DNA from: Chloroflexia bacterium | GTDB lineage: Bacteria; Chloroflexota; Chloroflexia; Thermomicrobiales; JALYUS01 | Length of the DNA stretch: 11,918 nt | Assembly (NCBI GenBank): GCA_025924435.1 | Contig: JAICIL010000117.1 | Coordinates: forward strand, 1-11,918 | Direction: 5' to 3' | In this document: positions 6,120-11,918 of the stretch, piece after piece | Layout: every line of letters starts with the position of its first letter | Numbering within the stretch: position 1 is the stretch's first letter | Position numbers and translations under genes: made by a program | The notes under the pieces: generated by a model | The model's database searches: none | Told to the model about the DNA's origin: nothing | What the model saw: only the letters and a program-made list of their open reading frames with translations

Positions 6120-7168
6120 TGTGGTAGCGCGGCGTCGCGGCGAATGAGGCGGGGCGTCCCGCGAAGCGCGGCGAGGTCGGGTGTTCCGGCGGCGAACATC
6201 GCGACGCGGAGCGTGGTCGCTAGTTCTTCGATGGTTTCCAGCACCGCGTCGGTGGAGATGGCCGCCGCCTTGAGGAAAGGGAGGGCGAGGCCGCAGGTGT
6301 GCGCGCCGAGGGCAATCGCCTTCGCGACCTCCACGCCGTCGCGCAGCCCGCCGCTGGCGATCAGCGGCATCGTCGGGAGCGATGCCGCGACGCCGGCGAC
6401 GCACTCCGCCGTCGGGATGCCCCAATCCACGAAATGCGCCGCGACCCGCGCCGCCATCGGACTCCGGGCGCGGTGCATCTCCACCTGGCTCCACGAGGTG
6501 CCGCCCGCGCCCGCGACATCAATCGCCGAGACTCCCGCATCCGCGAGTTGCCGCGCGACATTCGGCGCAATGCCCCAGCCGACCTCCTTGACGGCGACCG
6601 GCACGCCAACCGCGCGGCAGATGGACTCGATCCGCCCGAGCAGAGTGCGCCAGTCGTGATCGCCCTCGGGTTGGAGCGCCTCCTGCAGGGCGTTGAGATG
6701 CAAAAAGAGGGCGTCCGCGCCGATCATCTCGACCGCGCGGCGGCACTCGTCCACGCCGTAGCCGCGATTGAGTTGCACCGCGCCGATATTCGCGAGGAGC
6801 AGGATGTCCGGCGCGGCATCGCGCACATAGAACGTGGCGGCGAGCGCCGGTTGCTCCACCGCGCTCCGCTGCGAGCCGACGCCGAGCGCGACCCCGGCGG
6901 CCTGCGCGGCCTGCGCGAGGCGGTGGTTGATCGCCGTCGCCTCGTCCGTCCCGCCCGTCATGGAGGAGACGAGCAGGGGCAGGCGCAGTGCCTTGCCGAG
7001 GAAGGTCTGCCGGGTGTCAATGGCGTCGAGGTCGCATTCCGGCAATGCCTGATGGACGAAGCGGTACCGCTCGAAGCCGCTCGTCAGGCCGGAGGAGACA
7101 TCCTCATCGAGCGCGATGCGGAGATGCTCGGCCTTGCGGCGTTGGGTTGTCGGGCGGTCGTCGGGCAT
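6116..7168 (-). CDS. fni: Type 2 isopentenyl diphosphate delta-isomerase (FMN-dependent)
   Basis: This enzyme interconverts IPP and DMAPP using reduced FMN and Mg2+. The 350-residue protein has every family signature: RKAEHL at the start, SSMTGG (68-73), GVGSQR (96-101), HLNALQE with Q162 and the Mg-ligand E163, VKEVGWG (193-199), GAGGTSW (220-226) and the phosphate-binding ASGGLRDG (271-278). The ATG at 7168 gives the expected N-terminus; GGAG lies 11 bases upstream, slightly far. The frame stays open to 7636, but the extra sequence runs through a repeat and into the next gene, so it is not coding. The squalene-synthase-like gene upstream on the same strand points to shared isoprenoid metabolism. 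It converges on phhB, the two sharing the tetranucleotide CTAA at their stops. Confidence 0.93.
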   Translation of the reverse strand: MPDDRPTTQRRKAEHLRIALDEDVSSGLTSGFERYRFVHQALPECDLDAIDTRQTFLGKALRLPLLVSSMTGGTDEATAINHRLAQAAQAAGVALGVGSQRSAVEQPALAATFYVRDAAPDILLLANIGAVQLNRGYGVDECRRAVEMIGADALFLHLNALQEALQPEGDHDWRTLLGRIESICRAVGVPVAVKEVGWGIAPNVARQLADAGVSAIDVAGAGGTSWSQVEMHRARSPMAARVAAHFVDWGIPTAECVAGVAASLPTMPLIASGGLRDGVEVAKAIALGAHTCGLALPFLKAAAISTDAVLETIEELATTLRVAMFAAGTPDLAALRGTPRLIRRDAALPH

Positions 7169-7473
7169 CGTTGCAAGATCTCCATGCGCGGCATTGCCCG
7201 CCCTGAGAGAATAGCCGCGCGTCCGGTACGCCGCAAGCGGATGCGCGCCGCCCGGGGGCGGATGAGGAGACATCCGTACCTGTCCACCGGGTTCCGCGTC
7301 ATCAATCGGGAGTTTGCGTTCGCGCGGGCATTTTCCTAACCCCCCGGCCCCCTTCCCTTGGAGGGAAGGAGGAGCGAGCCACTTCGGTGTTGCGGCACTC
7401 GGGGGAGTGTCTCGATATTGCGACGAGTCACCCCTTCCCGTTCCGGGAGGGGGCCGGGGGGTAGGCAGTCCGG
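7169..7473. other. 305-base gene-free interval between fni and the synthase-like gene
   Basis: No coding-like frame is visible. Bases 7335-7465 hold the C-rich/G-rich inverted repeat described separately. The remainder (7169-7334) is GC-rich leader for fni, without a convincing promoter by eye. Confidence 0.6.
7335..7465. repeat. Palindromic repeat with CCCCCCGG(C)CCCC arms
   Basis: The outer arms CCTAACCCCCCGGCCCCC (7335-7352) and GGGGGCCGGGGGGTAGG (7449-7465) are near-perfect reverse complements. A sub-hairpin CCTTCCCT/AGGGAAGG (7351-7358 and 7362-7369) lies inside the left end, a shorter CACTC/GAGTG hairpin (7396-7409) in the middle, and CCCCTTCCC repeats near the right end. The whole looks like a miniature non-coding mobile or REP-type element inserted between two co-directional genes, and its secondary structure could attenuate read-through into fni. 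Confidence 0.7.
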
Positions 7474-8391
7474 CTACCGGCTGTTCAATGTCTCTTCGCT
7501 GATGGAGCGCACCGCGCCGAGGAGCGTGCTGGCGCGGGCGGTGCGCGAGAGTTGCGGGCGGGCGACGAAGGGGTCGTATCCCTGCCGGACGATCGCGGCG
7601 AGCATCGCGCGCGCATCGGAGATGACGAGCGCGCAATCGAGGCGCGCCCGCCCTCGGAGCATCGTGACGAGCGGCGCGCCGTGGTGGAGCAGTTCGAGCG
7701 CGCGCTCGATCTCGAAAGCGATCATGGCGCGGATATTCGTGTTCGCGCGGCGGTTCGCGATCGCCTGCGCGAGATCGTCGCCGGAGACGCCGAAGAGGTG
7801 CATATCCTCCCGCGGGACATAGATGCGGCCGCGCGTGTAATCGCGCGCGATGTCACGCCAGAAGGCGGTCAGCAGCACGGCGGTGCTGATGGCATCGCTG
7901 TGTTCGATGCGCTCCGCATCGGTGTAGCCGAGGATGGCCAGCACGAGCCGACCGAGCGGGTTGGTCGCGCGGGCGCAGAAGGTGAGCAAGTCGTCAAAGG
8001 TCTCGTAGACGGTGGTGCGCTGCCGCTCGCGCTGCGCCGCGATCAGGGAGAGAAACGGCGCGCGCGGAAGATCCTGCGCGGCGAGTGGGGAGAGCACCGG
8101 GTGATAGATCGCCGCCCCATCCCACACGCGGTTGACGTCGGCCTCCCACGCGTTGAGGCGTGCCACATGGTGCGGCGTCGGCGTACCTAATGTGCGGGTT
8201 TCGCGGTAAAAGGCGGCGAGGGCGGCGAGGGCGGGGCGGTGCCTGCGCGGGAGGAGCAGCGCGCGCACCGGCAGGCGCGCCGCGCGCGCGCTGTGCGGCG
8301 CGGTGCGCACGTTCTGTGGCAGCACACGTTCGTTCCGGCGTGCCGGTTGCACGTCGTCCGTCGCGCGGACGTGCACGGCGTCGGCCTCCAT
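7474..8391 (-). CDS. Squalene/phytoene synthase family protein (HpnC-like), first Asp-rich motif absent
   Basis: This is a 305-residue trans-isoprenyl-diphosphate-synthase-fold protein. LPVRALLLPRRHRPALAALA (40-59) aligns with the FPVASxLLPRRxRP start of HpnC. YETFDDLLTFCARATNPLGRL (129 on) matches the family's mid-region, and FWRDIARDYTRGRIYVPRED (177-196) is the second Asp-rich motif with D180 and D184. Where family members carry DDIAD, this protein reads FYRETRTLGTPTPHH (61-75) with no Asp at all. HpnC-type enzymes turn presqualene diphosphate into hydroxysqualene in hopanoid synthesis; phytoene synthases make carotenoid precursors. With half the metal site missing it may be catalytically altered or a non-catalytic partner. 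The ATG at 8391 follows GAGGGGGG and a good promoter. The upstream gene on the same strand is unrelated. Confidence 0.8.
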   Translation of the reverse strand: MEADAVHVRATDDVQPARRNERVLPQNVRTAPHSARAARLPVRALLLPRRHRPALAALAAFYRETRTLGTPTPHHVARLNAWEADVNRVWDGAAIYHPVLSPLAAQDLPRAPFLSLIAAQRERQRTTVYETFDDLLTFCARATNPLGRLVLAILGYTDAERIEHSDAISTAVLLTAFWRDIARDYTRGRIYVPREDMHLFGVSGDDLAQAIANRRANTNIRAMIAFEIERALELLHHGAPLVTMLRGRARLDCALVISDARAMLAAIVRQGYDPFVARPQLSRTARASTLLGAVRSISEETLNSR

Positions 8392-8444
8392 ACGCCCCCC
8401 TCGTCACCACGGCACACAGCGTTCGCTTGCGTGGCGCGCTCGCC

Positions 8445-8474
8445 AGTATAGCAGAACAGATCGCGCGGTCGGAA
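8445..8474 (-). promoter_or_regulatory. Extended -10 promoter of the synthase-like gene
   Basis: On the minus strand TATACT (8450-8445) is preceded by TGC, forming an extended -10, with a weak -35 TTCCGA (8474-8469) 18 bases upstream. The predicted leader is about 47 bases. It makes the gene independent of the acyl-CoA-dehydrogenase-like gene before it. Confidence 0.5.
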
Positions 8475-8578
8475 CGATGGGTGGGATGATTCGCGCGCGT
8501 ACTCCGCAGGCAACGCTCGTTACCACTGATATGAACGGACGCCCGCGCGCATCCGTGACGGGTTCGGCAAAATTCCGC

Positions 8579-9757
8579 TCAATCCTGGCCGAACGCGCTC
8601 TTGCCGACGAGGGTCAGCGTCACGTCGTCCATCGGCGGGTTGTGCAGCCCGGCGCGCACATCGCGGTAATACCGTTCGAGCGGCAACTCCTTCGACAGGC
8701 TCGCGCCGCCGACGACGCGCATCGCGCGGTCCACGATGCGGACGGCGGTGTTCGTCGCGGTCATCTTCGCGGCGGCGACGCGGCCCGCGAAGCCGGGGCG
8801 CCGCGCGCCGGAGGCATCCCACTCGTCGGCCACCGGCCAGAGGAGCGACCGGGCCGTGAGCAGGGCGATGTCTATCTCGCCGATCTTCGCTTGGATCGCC
8901 GGGAGGGTGGCAATCGGCTTGCCGAGGCCGGTCGGCACGCGATCCGTCGCGTACCGCACGGCGGCATCGCGCGCCGCCTCCGCGACGCCGAGATAGACGC
9001 CGCTCACCGCCAGCGCGCCCCACGCGCGGTGATCGGTCGCGCCGGGGTCCGCGCCCTTGCGCATCCCGCCGACGCGGACGACATCCGCATCCGGCACGAA
9101 GACCTCCTCCAGCAGCACATCGTGGCTGCCCGTCGCGCGCATGCCGAGGCTGTCCCACGTCTCGATGATCGAGAGGCCCCGCGCGCCGCGCGTGACGAGG
9201 AAATCGCCTGTTTCATCCCGACCCGCGATCCCGGCGAAGACGAGGAAGTAGGTGAGGATCGGGCTGAGCGTGCTCCATGTCTTGCGGCCACTCACGAGCC
9301 AGCCGCCCTCGACCTGCGTCGCCGTCGTGTTCGGTCGCCCGCCGCGCGACGGGGAGCCGAGTTGCGGCTCCGTCGCGACGCTGTTGACCGTCGCGCCGTC
9401 CCGCACCGCCCCGGCGAAGACGCGCGCCCGGATGCCGTCCGGCCAGGCGTGGAATTGCGCCTCCCGCCCGATCGTCGAGAGGGACATCGTGCTGCCGAGG
9501 GCGGTCGCGCCGTTGCCGAGCGCCAGCCGCCCCTGCGCGCGGACGAACTCGCCGAGGTTCGCACCCATGCCGCCGTCCGCCTCCGGGACGGTGAGCGCGA
9601 GGTATCCGGCATCTTTAAGGTCCGCGAAATCCGCGAACGGGAAGGTGTTGTCGCGATCGTGGGCGGCGGCGCGCGGCGCGATCTTCGCCGCCAATTCGTC
9701 CGCGAGGGCGACGAAGCGCGCCTGCCGGTCGGTGTATGCCGCGTCGAGAATCGTCAT
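8579..9757 (-). CDS. Acyl-CoA dehydrogenase-fold flavoprotein (type 2 C-terminal domain)
   Basis: This 392-residue protein has the three-part ACAD architecture: a helical N-terminus (1-115, with GYLALTVPEADGGMGA), a beta domain (about 120-235, with NSVATEPQLGSP, GGWLVSGRKTWST and WDSLGMRATGSHDVLLEEVFVP), and a C-terminal helical bundle including AKMTATNTAVRIVDRAMRVVGG. ACADs use FAD to form alpha,beta double bonds, while relatives such as DszC and HsaA are flavin monooxygenases. Where classical short- and medium-chain ACADs have the catalytic Glu (YEGT), this protein has YYRDVRAGLHNPPMDD (363-378), closer to the DszC/HsaA style. A monooxygenase or an enzyme with a relocated base is therefore possible. 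The ATG at 9757 follows AGGGAG by about 7 bases. Confidence 0.85.
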   Translation of the reverse strand: MTILDAAYTDRQARFVALADELAAKIAPRAAAHDRDNTFPFADFADLKDAGYLALTVPEADGGMGANLGEFVRAQGRLALGNGATALGSTMSLSTIGREAQFHAWPDGIRARVFAGAVRDGATVNSVATEPQLGSPSRGGRPNTTATQVEGGWLVSGRKTWSTLSPILTYFLVFAGIAGRDETGDFLVTRGARGLSIIETWDSLGMRATGSHDVLLEEVFVPDADVVRVGGMRKGADPGATDHRAWGALAVSGVYLGVAEAARDAAVRYATDRVPTGLGKPIATLPAIQAKIGEIDIALLTARSLLWPVADEWDASGARRPGFAGRVAAAKMTATNTAVRIVDRAMRVVGGASLSKELPLERYYRDVRAGLHNPPMDDVTLTLVGKSAFGQD

Positions 9758-9857
9758 GCCCGCTCCCTTGGTGTTTCACCCCCGTGCCAATCCCAACCGC
9801 GGCATCGTATCATGCCACAGGGCCGACAGATCCATGTAGTGTACCAGCGAGGCACGC

Positions 9858-9890
9858 CTGCTCGATTATCCTGTTTCGCTCGTCGAGCAG
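9858..9890. promoter_or_regulatory. Inverted repeat CTGCTCGA-N17-TCGAGCAG upstream of the small-gene pair
   Basis: Perfect 8-base inverted arms at 9858-9865 and 9883-9890 have centres 25 bases apart, between the divergent starts of the flavoprotein (9757) and the small-gene pair (9957). This geometry suits an operator bound by two dimers or a looped dimer, but an RNA hairpin is equally possible. No convincing promoter hexamers were found next to it. Confidence 0.4.
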
Positions 9891-9956
9891 TGCGATACGG
9901 CACGGAAGGTGCGCTGTCATGAGCGCGGCCGGTTTCCATCGGCGAAGGGAAGTTGT

Positions 9957-10367
9957 GTGCCGGATGAACAGCCATCGCAAAGCGATCGCGACGCAGTGCG
10001 GCGATTCTATCGGACAATCAAGGGGCCGAACCCGACGCGCGACGATTTCCTCTCCGATCAGGCGCGAGGAAACGATCCGCCGGCAGCGCCCGGCAAGCGG
10101 CGGTATTGGCAGGGCCTCTCCGCATTCGACTCATGGGAAAATGCCCGTGCCGTCGCGCGACGGTTCCGATCTCAGGGCGACCATATCGCGGAAGTGACAA
10201 TCCCGGCATCCGGGGCTATAACATACGAGCGGTGGGGGCGAAACCCGGGGCATCACACCATCTGGGGCGATCCCGATGATTTGATGGCGCGGGTCACCGC
10301 GATACAGCCGGTGTTCCTCCCCGACGAGGAGTACGACGATGGTGACAACATTTCAGGTCTGGAATAG
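9957..10367 (+). CDS. Small conserved-looking protein of unknown function, first of an overlapping pair
   Basis: This 136-residue soluble protein has no signal or membrane segment. Distinct blocks are FYRTIKGPNPTRDDFLSD (17-34), YWQGLSAFDSWENARAVARR (50-69), HIAEVTIP (76-83) and TYERWGRNPGHHTIWGDPDD (89-108), with an acidic tail. The order (an N-terminal YR, an S-x-F plus helix, a beta strand, then a conserved E/H-rich loop) vaguely recalls ADP-ribosyltransferase-type toxin folds; that is inference only. I have a sense of similar unannotated proteins in other bacteria but cannot name a family. GTG 9957 is chosen because AAGGGAAG (9945-9952) precedes it by 4 bases; the frame is open back to a GTG at 9909 with poorly placed Shine-Dalgarno bases. 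Its last 29 bases overlap the next gene. Confidence 0.7.
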   Translation: MPDEQPSQSDRDAVRRFYRTIKGPNPTRDDFLSDQARGNDPPAAPGKRRYWQGLSAFDSWENARAVARRFRSQGDHIAEVTIPASGAITYERWGRNPGHHTIWGDPDDLMARVTAIQPVFLPDEEYDDGDNISGLE

Positions 10368-10569
10368 CGAGAGCAACAACCTCATTGATGAGTTCGACAG
10401 CGAGGCCGCCGCGCTCGATGACGTTCGCTGGCGCATCGAACGCCGGGGCGAAGATGTCGTCCAGTCGTTGGCGCTGATCGGTCTCGACGCGACGGATCAG
10501 GTCTCGATGGTCATCGAGGGCGAGCGGTTGCTGCGCCGCGTGCGGGAGCGAATCTCCCTCACCGCCTGA
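10339..10569 (+). CDS. Small protein of unknown function, second of the overlapping pair
   Basis: This is a 76-residue acidic/amphipathic protein starting MVTTFQVWNSESNNLIDEF, with a predicted beta hairpin followed by a helix (EAAALDDVRWRIERRG) and a second strand-helix part ending LLRRVRERI. It overlaps the upstream gene by 29 bases in a different frame. Its own GAGGAG (10325-10330) lies inside the upstream gene, a layout typical of translational coupling and of toxin-antitoxin or effector-partner pairs. No DNA-binding motif is obvious. The function is unknown; the pairing is the main clue. Confidence 0.7.
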   Translation: MVTTFQVWNSESNNLIDEFDSEAAALDDVRWRIERRGEDVVQSLALIGLDATDQVSMVIEGERLLRRVRERISLTA

Positions 10570-10704
10570 TGATACACGGGCTCCCGGATGCCCCGGCCGA
10601 TGGAGCCTGTTTCCCGGACATTCGGACGGAATCTCGCCATCGCATCGTGCGGCGGTGTTTGCCGAGTCGTTTGGCATCGTGGGGAGCACTGTCAGGAGGC
10701 GGAA

Positions 10705-11918
10705 GTGGCTTCGATAACCCGCGTCAAGGTCGTCGTCACCTGTCCGGGGCGGAACTATGTGCTGGTGAAGATCGAGACGGACGAGGGGCTATACGGCTGG
10801 GGCGACGCGACGCTCAACGGGCGCGAACTCGCCGTCGCGACGCTGCTCACCGAGCACATCACGCCGCTCCTGATCGGCATGGACCCGGACCGCATCGAGG
10901 ACATCTATCAGTACCTCTCGCGCGGCTCGTACTGGCGCGGTGGCCCGATCCAGATGACGGCCATCGCCGGGATTGATCTCGCCTTGTGGGACATCAAGGG
11001 GAAGCGGGCGAACCTGCCCGTCTATTCACTGCTCGGCGGCAAATCGCGCGAGGGCGCGCTCGCCTACGCGCACGCGAGCGGGGGCGACTTCGCGGCGGTC
11101 GAGGAGCGCGTGCGCGAACTGATGGCGCACGGTTTCAGAGTAATCCGCGCGCAGGTGGCGATCACCGGGGCGGGCCTGAAGGGGACGTACGGCGTCGAGC
11201 GGGGCACGCGACGCGAGCGGGAGCAGGGCTTGCCCGGATTGCCGGAGGTCGAGACGTGGGAACCCGCGCCCTACCTCCGCGCCGTGCCGCGCCTCTTCGA
11301 TCACCTCCGGAGCAACCTGCCCGAAGAACTGGAACTTTTCCACGATGTGCACGAGCGGCTGACGCCGATCGAGGCGGCGCGGCTGGCGAAGGAGTTGGAG
11401 CCGTACCACCTCTTCTTCCTCGAAGACGCGCTGCGCCCGGAGCACAAGGAATCGTTCCGCCTGATCCGGCGGCACACGACGACCCCGCTCGCGATGGGCG
11501 AACTCTACTTCAACACATGGGACTGCCTGCCGGTCATCACCGAGCAATTGATTGATTTCATCCGCTGCGACCTCGGCCACGCGGGCGGCATCACCGGCGG
11601 GCGGAAGATCGCCGCCATCGCGGAGCCGTACGCCGTCAAGACGGCGTGGCACGGCCCCGGCGACATCGGGCCGATCGTCCACGCGGCCAATGTCCACCTC
11701 GATCTCGTCGTGCCGAACTTCGGCGTGCAGGAGATGGTCTTCTTCCCGGAGCAGGTGCAGGAAGTGATCCCCGGCGGCCCGACCTTCAACGACGGCTACC
11801 TGACCGTCACCGACGCCCCCGGCCTCGGTACCGACGTGAACGAGGAGTTGGCCGCGAAGTACCCCTACCGGCGCGCCTACCTCCCGACGACGCGGCGCCT
11901 CGACGGCTCGGTGCACGA
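10705..11918 (+). CDS. D-mannonate dehydratase family (RspA/ManD) enolase-superfamily enzyme, 3' end just outside window
   Basis: The family dehydrates D-mannonate (some members D-gluconate) to 2-keto-3-deoxygluconate via Mg2+-stabilised enolate chemistry. The 404 visible residues are almost the complete protein (E. coli RspA is 404). Visible elements are the N-terminal capping domain (ITRVKVVVTCPGRNYVLVKI), GIDLALWDIKGK at the barrel entry, R148 in VIRAQ, metal ligands D214 (FHDVH, with H216 as likely acid/base), E240 (FFLEDAL) and E266 (AMGEL), CDLGHAGGIT, and H316 in WHGPGDIGP. All match ManD. The GTG at 10705 is chosen because AGGAGG (10694-10699) lies 5 bases upstream and the protein then starts at the usual place. 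No other sugar-acid genes are in view. Members of this family vary widely in activity, so the exact substrate is open. Confidence 0.92.
   Translation, partial: MASITRVKVVVTCPGRNYVLVKIETDEGLYGWGDATLNGRELAVATLLTEHITPLLIGMDPDRIEDIYQYLSRGSYWRGGPIQMTAIAGIDLALWDIKGKRANLPVYSLLGGKSREGALAYAHASGGDFAAVEERVRELMAHGFRVIRAQVAITGAGLKGTYGVERGTRREREQGLPGLPEVETWEPAPYLRAVPRLFDHLRSNLPEELELFHDVHERLTPIEAARLAKELEPYHLFFLEDALRPEHKESFRLIRRHTTTPLAMGELYFNTWDCLPVITEQLIDFIRCDLGHAGGITGGRKIAAIAEPYAVKTAWHGPGDIGPIVHAANVHLDLVVPNFGVQEMVFFPEQVQEVIPGGPTFNDGYLTVTDAPGLGTDVNEELAAKYPYRRAYLPTTRRLDGSVH

Noticed and set aside
5286..6494. 402-residue minus-strand open frame
   Set aside because: It overlaps Rid, phhB and fni in other frames and has shadow composition.
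7169..7636. 156-residue N-terminal extension of fni
   Set aside because: It passes through the palindromic repeat and into the synthase-like gene; the family starts close to RRKAEHL.
8303..9922. 539-residue plus-strand open frame
   Set aside because: It is antisense to the ACAD-like gene, with Arg/Ala-rich shadow composition typical of GC-rich DNA.
10569..11555. Plus-strand open frames at 10569-10976 and 10986-11555
   Set aside because: Both are shadows of the ManD gene, whose frame is open from 10705 to the window end.

Overview
The window is GC-rich bacterial chromosome with compact genes on both strands. The gene content (Tat-exported protein with G-V-x-G repeats, type 2 IPP isomerase beside a squalene/phytoene-synthase-like gene, ManD-type enolase, several kinds of palindromic intergenic repeat) would fit a Chloroflexota-like soil or thermophilic bacterium. 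That placement is an inference from gene flavour, not from a marker gene.

Layout. 1-~142: right end of an IS5-type insertion sequence, followed by a perfect hairpin. 218-982 (-): two-domain VOC/glyoxalase-fold protein with a near-consensus promoter whose spacer holds a GAAC-N4-GTTC operator-like palindrome. 1097-1196: nested inverted repeats. 1229-2269 (-): selenophosphate synthetase SelD, itself apparently a selenoprotein with an in-frame TGA at the active-site Cys/Sec position and a SECIS-like hairpin just after it; a standard gene caller would truncate it to a GTG at 2077. 2428-3648 (-): Tat-exported G-V-x-G repeat protein. 3889-5175 (+): MFS exporter with its own promoter. 5195-5349: large imperfect inverted repeat. 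5379-5780 (+) and 5829-6119 (+): Rid-family protein and pterin carbinolamine dehydratase. 6116-7168 (-): type 2 isopentenyl diphosphate isomerase, whose stop overlaps the dehydratase stop tail to tail. 7335-7465: C-rich/G-rich repeat. 7474-8391 (-): squalene/phytoene-synthase-like protein lacking the first Asp-rich motif. 8579-9757 (-): acyl-CoA-dehydrogenase-fold flavoprotein lacking the usual Glu near the C-terminus. 9957-10569 (+): two overlapping small genes of unknown function behind an inverted repeat. 10705-end (+): D-mannonate-dehydratase-family (RspA/ManD) enolase, missing only its last codon or so.

How the genes relate. fni and the synthase-like gene are both isoprenoid genes on one strand and may form a hopanoid/carotenoid pair. 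The Rid protein and the dehydratase are co-directional housekeeping or metabolite-repair genes. selD is the most informative gene: if the UGA is read as Sec, the organism has the full Sec machinery elsewhere. The overlapping pair at 9957-10569 is the least understood unit. I see no CRISPR array, rRNA or tRNA gene.
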